64,000 nucleotides of DNA from JANQJA01 sp040880285 (GTDB lineage: Bacteria > Pseudomonadota > Gammaproteobacteria > Pseudomonadales > Azotimanducaceae), in the NCBI GenBank assembly GCA_040880285.1, contig JBBDIT010000058.1:1-64000 (forward strand), written 5' to 3'. A program made the translations under genes and the position numbers. Position 1 is the first letter of the stretch. Every line of letters begins with the position of its first letter. Of this stretch, positions 16,591 to 25,650 are shown in pieces. The notes beneath the pieces were generated by a model, which did no database searches, had not been told where the DNA came from, and saw only the letters and a program-made list of their open reading frames with translations.

Positions 16591-17616
16591 ATGGCAGCCA
16601 AACGCAAGAAATCTCCCGCTAAAAAGACAACCACCAGGAAAAAGCCGGCCACCAGGGCTAAAGCAACCAGGCCTGTGAAGAACAAGGCCAAGGCCACGTC
16701 GAAAGCGAAAACCAGGCCAAAAACCAAGCCAAAGTCAAAGACCAGGTCAAAGACAAAGGCCGGGGCAAAGTCAAAGGCCAAGACGAAATCCAAAGCGAAA
16801 GCAAAAACCAAGGCAAAAACCAAGGCAAGGGCGAAAAAGAAGGTGAAATCAGCGGTAAAGAAGTCGGCGAAAACCAAAGCCAAGACGACAGCGAAAACGA
16901 AAACCAGGGCACAAGCCAAAGCCAAAGTCAGTGGTACCGCGACTAAAAAACGCGCAGCAAAAAAGGCAGTCAGCAAGAAAGCGCCTGCGGCCAGTAAAAA
17001 GTCTGCGGCCAGTAAAAAGCCCACGATGAAGAAAGCGCCTGCGGCCAACAAGAAGCCTGCGGCCAACAAAAAGCCTGCCGCCAGTAAAAAGCCCGCGGCT
17101 GGTACTAAAGCGAGCACCACGGCAAAGCGACCTGTGGTAGCAAGAGAGACCACCGCAAAAAAAACAGTTACTCGAAAAGCGACCACTACTTCACCGATGG
17201 ATGCGCAGCCCGAGTCCTTCAGGCCTTACGCCCCGCGTAAGAATGAGGACTATATGAATGACGAGCAGCGTGCTCACTTCCGCGAAATTCTGATGAACTG
17301 GAAGCGACAACTCATGGAAGAAGTCGATCGCACCGTTAGTTACATGAAAGCCGCTGCCGCCAACGATCCTGATCCTGCTGATCGAGCAACCCAGGAAGAG
17401 GAGTTCAGCCTTGAGCTTCGCACTCGGGATCGTGAACGACGCCTGATCAAAAAAATCGATAGTACACTCGATCTCATCGATCAGGAGGATTTCGGTTATT
17501 GCGAGTCCTGTGGAGTAGAGATTGGTATCCGGCGACTGGAGGCGAGACCAACGGCAACCCAGTGTATCGACTGTAAAACGCTCGATGAGATCAAGGAAAA
17601 ACAGATTCTCGGCTAG
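16591..17616 (+). CDS. dksA: DksA with a 202-residue lysine/alanine-rich H1-like N-terminal tail
   Basis: 341 residues, against 151 for E. coli DksA. Residues 203-341 are a full DksA: PYAPRKNEDYMNDEQRAHF, the coiled-coil tip DPDPADRA (acidic D261 and D264), QEEEFSLELR, and the zinc finger C304/C307/C325/C328. DksA binds RNA polymerase in the secondary channel and works with ppGpp. Residues 1-202 contain about 65 Lys and one acidic residue by hand count, in AKTK-type and KKPAA-type repeats. An internal ATG at 17197 would give a 139-residue normal DksA but has no visible ribosome-binding site. The frame stays open for over 600 bp, which supports translation of the tail. Confidence 0.9.
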   Translation: MAAKRKKSPAKKTTTRKKPATRAKATRPVKNKAKATSKAKTRPKTKPKSKTRSKTKAGAKSKAKTKSKAKAKTKAKTKARAKKKVKSAVKKSAKTKAKTTAKTKTRAQAKAKVSGTATKKRAAKKAVSKKAPAASKKSAASKKPTMKKAPAANKKPAANKKPAASKKPAAGTKASTTAKRPVVARETTAKKTVTRKATTTSPMDAQPESFRPYAPRKNEDYMNDEQRAHFREILMNWKRQLMEEVDRTVSYMKAAAANDPDPADRATQEEEFSLELRTRDRERRLIKKIDSTLDLIDQEDFGYCESCGVEIGIRRLEARPTATQCIDCKTLDEIKEKQILG

Positions 17617-17631
17617 CGCCCTGCTGACCTC

Positions 17632-18510
17632 GTGAAGGATAATTTTGTTTATGCAGGTCGCTTCGCCCCTTCTCCCACCGGTCCTCTCCACTTCGGTTCG
17701 CTGGTTGCTGCCCTAGCCAGCTTCCTCGATGCCCGCCGCGCCAATGGACGCTGGCTATTACGTATAGAGGATCTGGATCCACCAAGGGAAAGTGCTACCG
17801 CTGCCGACGAGATCATAAAACAACTCAAGGCATTCGGGTTGCTGTGGGACGATGAGATACTTTACCAAAGCACCCGCCTTGAAGCGTATCAGTCCGCACT
17901 TGATACGCTGATTGAAAAAAAGCTTGTCTATCCCTGCACCTGCCCCCGCCGGTCTTACCAAGGGCTCTACCCTGGTCGTTGCCGTGCGCGAAAATTCAGC
18001 GAAACGAAGGATAAGTTCGCGATTAGATTAAGAGTGAATGGAGCCGGGATCGGAATAGAAGATCGGTTGATCGGCAAATGCTCCTGGCTCCCGGGCAAAT
18101 CCTTTAACGACTTCATTATCAAGCGTAAGGATGGTCTGTTTGCCTATCAACTTGCTGTGGTCGTCGATGATGCTTACCAGGGCATTACCGACATCGTTCG
18201 TGGTAGCGATCTTCTCGACTCGACCCCGAACCAGATCTACCTTGGTCAGGCACTTGCCTACCCGGATATTCGATATTGCCACATTCCGGTTATTCTTGGT
18301 GAAGATGGAACCAAGCTCAGTAAACAGACCGGCGCTGAGCCAGTAGATGGCCGTGACGCGATCAAATATCTACGCCTCGCCCTCGCGGCGCTGGGTCAAC
18401 CTTCACTCGCTGGAATCGGCTCGGTCGACAAATTGATCACCCGCGCTATTGACGCCTGGGACCTGGCAGCCGTGCCACACGAATCGGGGATACCTTTCCC
18501 CGGCCGGTGA
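17632..18510 (+). CDS. gluQ: Glutamyl-Q tRNA(Asp) synthetase
   Basis: 292 residues from a GTG 15 bp after the dksA stop. It is a truncated GluRS-like catalytic domain without an anticodon-binding domain. It has APSPTGPLHFGSL (HIGH type), the Cys-rich zinc segment PCTCPRRSYQGLYPGRC, and the KLSKQTG (KMSKS-type) loop. It attaches glutamate to queuosine in tRNA-Asp. The dksA-gluQ pair is widely conserved, and read-through from dksA is common. Confidence 0.95.
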   Translation: MKDNFVYAGRFAPSPTGPLHFGSLVAALASFLDARRANGRWLLRIEDLDPPRESATAADEIIKQLKAFGLLWDDEILYQSTRLEAYQSALDTLIEKKLVYPCTCPRRSYQGLYPGRCRARKFSETKDKFAIRLRVNGAGIGIEDRLIGKCSWLPGKSFNDFIIKRKDGLFAYQLAVVVDDAYQGITDIVRGSDLLDSTPNQIYLGQALAYPDIRYCHIPVILGEDGTKLSKQTGAEPVDGRDAIKYLRLALAALGQPSLAGIGSVDKLITRAIDAWDLAAVPHESGIPFPGR

Positions 18511-18572
18511 CGCGGCAACTGTGCGAACCCTGGCGAAATGCGTTTAGAATGGGTCCAAAGTCGAGGTTTGCC

Positions 18573-18749
18573 ATGATTGAACGCGTAATTGTGTTTCTCA
18601 TACTGGGGTTTTTTGTATTTGATCCCGGAATCCAGAGCTTCTGGTCACGTGGCCCATTGGGCTGGTATGCCAATTACCTGGTCTGGCTAGCGCTCATCGG
18701 CGCGTGTTATTTCTCCGGGCGTCGTGCTTCGAAGGACGCGGGCGACTAA
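18573..18749 (+). CDS. cbrX: Small inner-membrane protein upstream of cbrA (CbrX-like)
   Basis: 58 residues from the ATG at 18573, which has a GAGG-type ribosome-binding site (a longer in-frame reading from 18507 overlaps gluQ). Two hydrophobic segments (IVFLILGFFVFDPG and YLVWLALIGACYF) and a short basic cytoplasmic tail are seen. Pseudomonas has a similar small gene (cbrX) between gluQ and cbrA. Its TAA overlaps the cbrA ATG (TAATG), so it is translationally coupled to the sensor kinase. A stabilising or accessory role is inference. Confidence 0.72.
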   Translation: MIERVIVFLILGFFVFDPGIQSFWSRGPLGWYANYLVWLALIGACYFSGRRASKDAGD

Positions 18750-21718
18750 TGGTTTTTTCGCTCACGCAACTATTTGCCATCGGCCTCGTTTACCTCGTCA
18801 CCCTGTTTGGCTCCGCCTATGCGACTGAGCGGGGATGGTTGCCCCAGAGTTTGACCCGCCATCCGGTAACCCGGGTTCTGTCTCTGGGTGTATTTGCCGG
18901 CTCAATCTGCTTTTACGGGACACTCGGCCTGGCGGCCAACTATGGTTCCGGTTATTTTCTTTACTTCGTCGGTGCCAGTGCCGCGTTTTTGATGGCTCCC
19001 GTGGTGCTGGGTCCGTTGAGCCGGGTTGCCCTGAACCACAAACTGGGTTCGCTCGCCGATGTCTTTGCATTCCGGTATCCGGCACCCTGGGTAGGCGGCG
19101 TCGTCAGCCTGTTGATGCTACTTGGCGTTCTACCTTTGATCGCACTCCAGATTCATGCCATTTCGGTGACCATTCACCTATTGAATCAGGAGTTCAGCGA
19201 GAATGTCCTGGCAATCGGGTTCTGCATTACCATGATTGTGTTTGCCATTCTTTTTGGTGCACGCCACATGTCCACCCGGGACAAACACCAGGGCCTTGTG
19301 GTTGCCCTGGGACTCGAATCAATCATTAAACTGTGTGCATTCGTGACGGTTGCGGTCTATGCCGTATACCAGGTATTCGGCGGGTTTACTGAGATGGCCA
19401 CATGGCTTTCCGCCAACCAACCATTTCTCGATGGCATGCAGCAAACCTTGTCCGAGGGCTCATCCCGTTCTCTGCTGTTAATGTTCTTTGGCGCAACGGT
19501 TGCGTTACCACACGTTTATCACATACTTTTGACGGAAAACGATGACGCGCAATCCCTGGGCGCTGCACGTTGGGGCTTTCCCCTTTACCTGTTATTACTC
19601 AGCGCCTGTGTCCCACTCATCCTCTGGGGCGCTATTCGGGTGGGGGCCGATACACCCCCGGAATTCTACGCCATAGGCCTCGGGCTAATGACCGAGGATC
19701 GGGGTCTGACCATCCTTGCGTTTGTCGGTGGCCTTGCTGCTGCCAGCGGGGTTCTCATCGTATCCACCCTGGCATTGGCTTCGATGACGCTCAATCACGT
19801 CCTTTTGCCTTTCTATCGGCCCGTGCCCGGTATCAATTTTTACACGCTGTTAATCAATACCCGACGCATCCTTATAGCAGCGATCATCCTGGCTTCATAC
19901 GGCGTCAACCGGTTGTTGGGAGAAGGGCAAACGTTAATGAGTCTCGGGATTGTCGCGTTTGTCGCTGTGCTTCAATTCTTGCCCGGGTTGATCGGTGCAT
20001 TCCATTGGCGCAAGGCAACCCGAAGCGGTTTCACCGCTGGCCTTGTCGCTGGCTACCTGGTGTGGTTCGTCAGTTTGTTTTTTCCACTCTTGAGCGATCT
20101 CGTGTATTCAAGCTTGTTGACGTCATCGCCACTATTATATGAGCAACGTTTGTATGAACCGGCAGAGACGGCCTGGCACTTCGCTGCCTCGGTATCATTG
20201 GCCTTGAACGTGCTTGCTTATGTGATTGTCTCCCTGCTTACCAGGCCAACCGTGGAAGAATTACATGCGGCCAATGATTGCATGTCAGATTCATTCGCAA
20301 GACCGTACCAGGGCGAATTGGAAGCAGAATCTGTGACGGATATCGAAGCGAGTATTGCGCTGGCGCTTGGCCAGGCGACTTCATCCAGGGAAGTCAGCCT
20401 CGCCCTTGCTGAACTGAGCCTCGGGCAGGACGAACGAAGACCCCATGCGCTTCGCCAGATCAGGCATCGCATTGAATCCAACCTGTCGACGCTGATGGGC
20501 CAGACAATTGCACATCGCATCATCGGCCATTTTGTGCCATACAAGGCGGAGGTTGATCTCCTCGGTTACGAAAATATCCATACCATTGAAAGCCGCCTTG
20601 AGGATTATCGGTCACAATTGACTGGCATGGCGGCTGAACTTGATGCGCTACGTCGATATCACCGTCAGATTTTGCAGGACCTGCCCACCGCTGTGTGCTC
20701 GATTAACAAGGACTGGCAAGTACTAACATGGAACGGCGCGATGGAAGACCTCTCCTGGGTCTCTGCCGACAAGATTGTGGGCTCCTCGCTGGTGAGTTTG
20801 CCAGAGGAGTGGTACAAGCTGCTACATGGATTTGCATCCGGCAATGACGTTCACGCCCTGAAGTCAGTCTTGCACATCGACGGCCAGAATCTGATCCTGA
20901 ACCTGCACAAGGCGTCTATCGCTAACATGCCGGCAGCACAGGGTGATGTCGTGATCGTCATCGAGAATATTACCGAAGAAACCATGCTCGAAGAGAAGCT
21001 GATCCATAGCGAACGGCTCGCCTCGATCGGGCAATTGGCAGCTGGCGTTGCGCATGAAATTGGCAACCCCATCACCGGAATCGCCTGCCTTGCCCAAAAT
21101 CTCAAGATTGAAACCAATCGGCCAGAATTGATCGAGCTCTCCAATCAGATACTTGAACAAACCGAGCGAATTTCCGCAATCCTCCACTCCCTTGTTAACT
21201 TTTCCTATGGGGGCAACGCGGACCTGAAACGTCCCAGTGTGCCCGTGAATATCCACCAGTGTGTAGATGAGGCGATCAAATTGTTGTCATTGAGCCAGGT
21301 TGACAAGGGCATTGCTTTTGCCAACCTCTGTCCGGCTGATATGAAGGTGCTCGGGGATCCACAGAGATTGGCGCAAGTCTTCGTCAACATACTGACCAAT
21401 GCCCGGGACGCGTCCCGCCCAGGCAGTCAAGTCGCCATTGAAGCAGGAATGGTCGATGACCATGTCGAAATCACAGTCGTTGACCAGGGACACGGAATCT
21501 CTCAGGCACACCTGAAACAGGTATTCGAGCCATTTTTCACCACCAAAGACCCGGGGCAAGGTACAGGCCTCGGTTTGGCAATCGTCAGTTCGATCGTAGA
21601 AGAACATCACGGGTCTATCACAGCAGAACCCGCTACCGATGGTGGGACCCGCGTCATTATCAAATTACCGGGATATGAGAGCTCTGGTCCTGAGTTGACT
21701 TCGACCGCCAATTCATAG
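18749..21718 (+). CDS. cbrA: Sensor histidine kinase CbrA with SLC5-like transporter input domain
   Basis: 989 residues from the coupled ATG at 18749. Residues 1-510 form about 13 transmembrane helices of the sodium/solute symporter type. A STAC-like and PAS region follows (about 560-745), then HisKA with the H-box GVAHEIGNP (H769), and an HATPase domain (N-box NILTNARDAS, DQGHGIS, TGLGLAIV). It senses or transports a nutrient (histidine is proposed in Pseudomonas) and phosphorylates CbrB. Domain order and length match Pseudomonas CbrA. It lies directly before cbrB. Confidence 0.95.
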   Translation: MVFSLTQLFAIGLVYLVTLFGSAYATERGWLPQSLTRHPVTRVLSLGVFAGSICFYGTLGLAANYGSGYFLYFVGASAAFLMAPVVLGPLSRVALNHKLGSLADVFAFRYPAPWVGGVVSLLMLLGVLPLIALQIHAISVTIHLLNQEFSENVLAIGFCITMIVFAILFGARHMSTRDKHQGLVVALGLESIIKLCAFVTVAVYAVYQVFGGFTEMATWLSANQPFLDGMQQTLSEGSSRSLLLMFFGATVALPHVYHILLTENDDAQSLGAARWGFPLYLLLLSACVPLILWGAIRVGADTPPEFYAIGLGLMTEDRGLTILAFVGGLAAASGVLIVSTLALASMTLNHVLLPFYRPVPGINFYTLLINTRRILIAAIILASYGVNRLLGEGQTLMSLGIVAFVAVLQFLPGLIGAFHWRKATRSGFTAGLVAGYLVWFVSLFFPLLSDLVYSSLLTSSPLLYEQRLYEPAETAWHFAASVSLALNVLAYVIVSLLTRPTVEELHAANDCMSDSFARPYQGELEAESVTDIEASIALALGQATSSREVSLALAELSLGQDERRPHALRQIRHRIESNLSTLMGQTIAHRIIGHFVPYKAEVDLLGYENIHTIESRLEDYRSQLTGMAAELDALRRYHRQILQDLPTAVCSINKDWQVLTWNGAMEDLSWVSADKIVGSSLVSLPEEWYKLLHGFASGNDVHALKSVLHIDGQNLILNLHKASIANMPAAQGDVVIVIENITEETMLEEKLIHSERLASIGQLAAGVAHEIGNPITGIACLAQNLKIETNRPELIELSNQILEQTERISAILHSLVNFSYGGNADLKRPSVPVNIHQCVDEAIKLLSLSQVDKGIAFANLCPADMKVLGDPQRLAQVFVNILTNARDASRPGSQVAIEAGMVDDHVEITVVDQGHGISQAHLKQVFEPFFTTKDPGQGTGLGLAIVSSIVEEHHGSITAEPATDGGTRVIIKLPGYESSGPELTSTANS

Positions 21719-21754
21719 TTTAGTGCGCATATTCAGCGTTGAATTCCGTTGCTT

Positions 21755-23077
21755 ATGGGTAGGAAGAAAATCCTTATCGTTGAAGATGAAGTCGTAATCC
21801 GCTCCTCCCTCAAAAAATTTCTAGAAAAACAATCATACAAGGTAAAGGAAGCCGGCTCCCTCGAAGAGGCGTACGACTTTGATCTCAACCAGTTTGCGCT
21901 CATCATTACTGATCTGCGGCTGCCTGGTCCGTCTGGAACGGACATCATAAAACAGACGCCAAACATACCGGTCGTTGTGATGACAAGCTACGCCAGTGTT
22001 GCTTCGGCGGTGGATGCAATGAAGATGGGTGCGGCTGACTACATCGTCAAACCATTCGACTATGACGACCTGCTTCGAACGGTGCAGGATATTATCGAAG
22101 ATGATCCAGCGTCACATCTTGAGGCACCCTTAAGCGGCATGTTGGGAAATTGCGTGTCGATGCAACAATTGTTCGACCGAATCAGCAAAGTCGCGCCGAC
22201 GGATACCAACGTGCTCATACTGGGCGAATCGGGTACTGGTAAAGAACTGGTTGCGCGCGCAATCCACAGTGCAAGCAGGCAAGCTGATGGCCGAATGATC
22301 TCGCTGAATTGTGCAGCCATTCCTGACACGCTCATTGAGTCTGAATTGTTCGGCCATGAGAAGGGAGCATTCACCGGGGCAACCAATTCGCGTGTAGGCC
22401 TGATTGAAGCTGCCGACGGTGGCACGCTTTTTCTGGACGAAATCGGTGAACTGCCACATGAGGCACAGGCACGGCTTTTACGTGTGTTGCAGGAAGGCGA
22501 GGTGCGAAGGGTCGGTTCCGTTGAAACCAGGCAGGTTCAGGTACGCCTGATAGCCGCGACTCACAGGGACCTTAAGACTCTGACCCGGTCCGGCGAGTTT
22601 CGCGAAGATCTCTACTATCGATTGAACGTGGTCAAACTCGTCTTACCACCCTTGCGTGAACGCCGGGAAGATCTGGTTCCACTCGCCAATCTGTTCCTCA
22701 AACAAAATTGTGACAAACTTGGTAAAGCAAGGCTTACCTTTTGTCCGGAGACCATCCGCCTGGTAGAGGAATATCGGTGGCCAGGCAATATCAGGGAACT
22801 TGAAAATGCCATTGAGCGCGCCGTAATCCTGTGCGAAACCGGGCAAATCACACCGGAGTTGCTCGGCATTGAACCGGACAACCCGGTTTCACTGGAACCG
22901 GGAGAAGGCGCTGATGACAATGTGTCTTTGGAAGATTATTTCCAGAAGTTTGTACTCGCTAACCAGGATTCCATGACCGAAACAGAGCTCGCCCAGAAGC
23001 TCGGCATTAGCCGCAAGGCCCTGTGGCAAAGGCGCCAGAAGCTCAACCTGCCGCGCGAACGCTCTCGCAAGATATGA
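21755..23077 (+). CDS. cbrB: Sigma-54-dependent response regulator CbrB
   Basis: 440 residues from the ATG at 21755; a TTG two codons upstream is an alternative. The receiver domain has phospho-acceptor D53 in ITDLRLPG. The AAA+ domain has Walker A GESGTGKE and the sigma-54-contacting GAFTGA loop (about 205-210), and a Fis-type helix-turn-helix ends the protein (LAQKLGISRKALWQRRQKL). It activates sigma-54 promoters in response to CbrA. The enhancer and -24/-12 promoter just downstream indicate that it drives the CrcZ-like RNA. Confidence 0.95.
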   Translation: MGRKKILIVEDEVVIRSSLKKFLEKQSYKVKEAGSLEEAYDFDLNQFALIITDLRLPGPSGTDIIKQTPNIPVVVMTSYASVASAVDAMKMGAADYIVKPFDYDDLLRTVQDIIEDDPASHLEAPLSGMLGNCVSMQQLFDRISKVAPTDTNVLILGESGTGKELVARAIHSASRQADGRMISLNCAAIPDTLIESELFGHEKGAFTGATNSRVGLIEAADGGTLFLDEIGELPHEAQARLLRVLQEGEVRRVGSVETRQVQVRLIAATHRDLKTLTRSGEFREDLYYRLNVVKLVLPPLRERREDLVPLANLFLKQNCDKLGKARLTFCPETIRLVEEYRWPGNIRELENAIERAVILCETGQITPELLGIEPDNPVSLEPGEGADDNVSLEDYFQKFVLANQDSMTETELAQKLGISRKALWQRRQKLNLPRERSRKI

Positions 23078-23103
23078 CTTATGCCGGCGCCAATCCGGTG
23101 CAA

Positions 23104-23143
23104 TGGTTACAAATGGTTACAGTGGATCGTAACCATTGGTTAC
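23104..23143. promoter_or_regulatory. Clustered CbrB enhancer half-sites
   Basis: Four TGGTTAC half-sites lie in 40 bp: plus strand at 23104-23110, 23114-23120 and 23137-23143, and minus strand at 23129-23135. The central pair forms a perfect 9-bp inverted repeat, AATGGTTAC-N8-GTAACCATT. It lies about 65-105 bp upstream of the -24 element, the right place for a sigma-54 activator. GTTAC inverted repeats are the type reported for Pseudomonas CbrB (from memory). Confidence 0.75.
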
Positions 23144-23206
23144 ATATTCGCCAGGCGGACACTTAAGCGGATCTATAAGTTACGGATTTTTAACATATTA
23201 ATGAGC

Positions 23207-23222
23207 TGGCACGGATCCTGCG
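23207..23222 (+). promoter_or_regulatory. Sigma-54 (-24/-12) promoter
   Basis: TGGCACGGATCCTGCG matches the sigma-54 consensus TGGCACG-N4-TTGCA at nearly all key positions. The GG at 23208-23209 (-24) and GC at 23220-23221 (-12) have the correct spacing. Transcription should begin near 23232. Confidence 0.85.
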
Positions 23223-23231
23223 TTATAGATC

Positions 23232-23402
23232 GTTGATAACCGAAAAGTTATTGTGTGCACACGATAATAATTAATTCAAAAAGTGTGTACGCTGATCGAG
23301 GACCCTGGTCACCGATCAACCGACAATAAGAAGAAAAAGACATAATAAGAATAATAGTCTGGCTCGCTGAATGGGAAAAGTTTACTTTTCCCATTTTCTT
23401 TT
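23232..23402 (+). ncRNA. crcZ: CrcZ-like small RNA (Hfq/Crc decoy)
   Basis: This is a non-coding transcript predicted between cbrB and pcnB, the same place as CrcZ in Pseudomonas. It begins at the sigma-54 promoter and ends at a strong terminator, about 170 nt in all. An A-rich block at 23323-23356 holds AATAAGAAGAA and AATAAGAATAA, which fit both the AANAANAA Crc motif and the ARN triplets bound by the Hfq distal face. It is shorter than Pseudomonas CrcZ (about 370-410 nt, from memory) and has fewer motifs. The start site is inferred from the promoter; expression is not shown. Confidence 0.75.
23370..23402 (+). terminator. Rho-independent terminator of the CrcZ-like RNA
   Basis: AATGGGAAAAG-TTTA-CTTTTCCCATT is an 11-bp perfect stem with a 4-nt loop, followed by TTCTTTT. 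Confidence 0.9.
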
Positions 23403-23649
23403 ACGGTCTCGCGTTTTCCCCTGAATCCGGCCCTCACCATCCCTAAAGCCATTCGCAATTGCGGAAATTCCACGTCGGTCTGCTACTATACGTGGCACAG
23501 ATGTTCTCCGGAAATAACGGCAGTAACCACAAAATACGATCAGTTGATGTGTTTTCTTTTCCCACCTACTGAAATCAAATGACGCGGACTCCCCGTGCTT
23601 CCGGAACGGTTCTGCAGATGATGGCGATACAGACAGGGTACCAATCAGG

Positions 23650-24903
23650 GTGATGGTAAATTTTTCCGGACAATTATCCCGCGACCGCATTAGTCCTGGC
23701 GCCCTCAAGGTGATTAACCGCCTGACAGAACACGGCTACCAGGCCTACCTGGTGGGCGGCTGCGTACGTGATGCACTGCTCGGCAAATTGCCTAAAGACT
23801 TTGATGTCAGCACTGACGCCCATCCTGAGGAAGTGCGGGAACTGTTTCGAAACTCTCGCGTGATCGGAAGGCGTTTTAGAATCGTACACGTCGGTTTTGG
23901 TACGGAGATCGTCGAAGTCGCCACTTTTCGGGCCCCTCACAGCGAAGCCCAGACAGAAGTCAATTTTTCCGATGGCGGCATGATCCTGTCAGATAACATC
24001 TACGGCACTTTCCATGAAGATGTCTTGCGCCGCGACTTCACAATGAATGCGCTCTATTACCAGCCCGAAACCGACGAGTTGCTGGATGAAGTCGGCGGGC
24101 TGGACGACATCAAACACCAGCGTATCCGCCTGATCGGCGAGCCGGACAACCGTTTTCGGGAAGACCCTGTCAGGATGCTCCGAGCTATACGCTTCAAGGC
24201 AAAGTTGGGGTTCGATATAGACCCGACGGTCGAGGCAGCAATGCGACGCCTCGGTTACCTGCTGCAGGACATTCCACCGGCACGCCTGTTTGAAGAAGTC
24301 CTCAAATTATTTATGAATGGTCATGGCGAGGCTTCTTTTAATGAATTGGTCGAATACGATCTGTTGGGATGGCTATTTCCCGATACCCGTCGACTCCTGC
24401 ATGAAAACCGTGCCAGTGAGCTGATCGGCCTTGCCTTGCGGAGTACTGACGACCGCGTCGCGCAAGACAGACCGGTCACGCCGGCATTTGTTTACGCTGC
24501 CCTGCTCTGGTCCCCGTTCATAGAGGCCTATGAAGCCATGTTGAGTGACGGCATGAGCAACATCTCGGCAGTCCATGAAGCGGCGTCCAGTGTCATCGGC
24601 AAGCAACAACTGTTCACGTCAATCCCACGGCGGTTCTCTGGCCCCATGAGAGATATCTGGAGCCTCCAATTTCGCTTGCCCGCACGTTACGGTAAGAAAC
24701 CGGAAGCCATGTTGCGCCACAAACGGTTTCGTGCCGCTTATGACTTTGTCATCCTGCGGGAACAATCCGGAGAGGACCTGGAAGGACTCGGGCAATGGTG
24801 GACCGAATACCAGGACCAGGACCAGGAAGGTCGTGCCCAGATGACACGCGCCATAGCCGCTCCACGCGGCAGGCGAAGGCGCCGGCGTAAACCCGGCAAT
24901 TAG
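23650..24903 (+). CDS. pcnB: Poly(A) polymerase I
   Basis: About 417 residues from GTG 23650, or one fewer from ATG 23653. The frame is open back to 23548 but has no ATG there, so the basic N-terminal extension of E. coli PcnB is mostly missing. The nucleotidyltransferase core is intact: YLVGGCVRDALLG, DFDVST, RRDFTMNAL and FREDPVRMLRAIRF. The C-terminus is strongly basic (RGRRRRRRKPGN). It adds 3' poly(A) tails that promote RNA decay. It follows the crcZ-like RNA as in Pseudomonas, but folK is not next to it. Confidence 0.93.
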   Translation: MMVNFSGQLSRDRISPGALKVINRLTEHGYQAYLVGGCVRDALLGKLPKDFDVSTDAHPEEVRELFRNSRVIGRRFRIVHVGFGTEIVEVATFRAPHSEAQTEVNFSDGGMILSDNIYGTFHEDVLRRDFTMNALYYQPETDELLDEVGGLDDIKHQRIRLIGEPDNRFREDPVRMLRAIRFKAKLGFDIDPTVEAAMRRLGYLLQDIPPARLFEEVLKLFMNGHGEASFNELVEYDLLGWLFPDTRRLLHENRASELIGLALRSTDDRVAQDRPVTPAFVYAALLWSPFIEAYEAMLSDGMSNISAVHEAASSVIGKQQLFTSIPRRFSGPMRDIWSLQFRLPARYGKKPEAMLRHKRFRAAYDFVILREQSGEDLEGLGQWWTEYQDQDQEGRAQMTRAIAAPRGRRRRRRKPGN

Positions 24904-24969
24904 CAGTTTATGAGTGACGCCAGTCGTTGTACGCTTTAGTCCCATTGTGAACTTGCCCTGGAGCATTGC

Positions 24970-25635
24970 TTGAAGTTTGAGATCAATACTTCGGACCTGC
25001 CTCGCTACATTGCTGTGGAGGGTCCCATCGGTGTCGGTAAGACCTCCTTCACCAAACGGCTGGCGGAAGTATTCAACTACGAGACCGTCCTCGAGGCACC
25101 CGAGGTCAATCCCTTCCTTGAGCGCTTCTACCAAAACCGACGCCAGGCAGCGCTACAAACACAGTTGTTCTTCCTGTTCGAGCGCATGCGCCAGATCAAT
25201 GAAATGCGCCAGGGAGATATGTTCGAGCCCGTACGGGTAGCAGACTTTTTGCTGGAAAAGGATCGGTTATTCGCCGAGATCAATCTCGATGCCGATGAAA
25301 TGAAATTATATGACAACATCTATGCGCACCTGACGATTGATGCGCCTCAACCTGACCTCGTTGTATACCTGCAGGCACCGGTGCCGGTGCTGATGGATCG
25401 AATCCAGCAAAGGGGAATCTCCTACGAACAAGGCATCCAGAAGCCCTACCTGACAGAACTAACTGAAGCCTACACAACCTACTTCCACTTTTATGACAGG
25501 TCACCGTTACTTATCGTCAATACAACTGAGATCGATCTCGTCAATAATCAAAATGACTTTGAGGATCTGGTTCGCTTTCTACTGACCATCAAACGTGGCA
25601 GGCATTACTACAATCCAAAACCATCCATCATTTAG
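24970..25635 (+). CDS. Deoxynucleoside kinase (deoxyadenosine/deoxyguanosine kinase type)
   Basis: 221 residues from a TTG at 24970; no ATG or GTG is placed well before the first conserved motif. The P-loop is EGPIGVGKTSF, the ERxxxxxxxF-like lid region follows, the DRS-type segment is VADFLLEKDRLFA, and the C-terminal part has YLQAPVPVLMDRIQQRG. It phosphorylates deoxynucleosides for salvage. In Xanthomonas-type genomes such a gene lies between folK and panB. Here it is alone between pcnB and pgi, suggesting loss of the folK and pan genes around it. Confidence 0.87.
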   Translation: MKFEINTSDLPRYIAVEGPIGVGKTSFTKRLAEVFNYETVLEAPEVNPFLERFYQNRRQAALQTQLFFLFERMRQINEMRQGDMFEPVRVADFLLEKDRLFAEINLDADEMKLYDNIYAHLTIDAPQPDLVVYLQAPVPVLMDRIQQRGISYEQGIQKPYLTELTEAYTTYFHFYDRSPLLIVNTTEIDLVNNQNDFEDLVRFLLTIKRGRHYYNPKPSII

Positions 25636-25650
25636 GGGGACTTGCGCATT

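Noticed and set aside
16482..17186. A 234-codon minus-strand open frame with a hydrophobic, membrane-like repeat composition
   Set aside because: It is the complement of the Lys/Ala-rich DksA tail; AAG/GCC codons read backwards give Leu/Phe/Ala. The plus frame runs directly into a conserved DksA.
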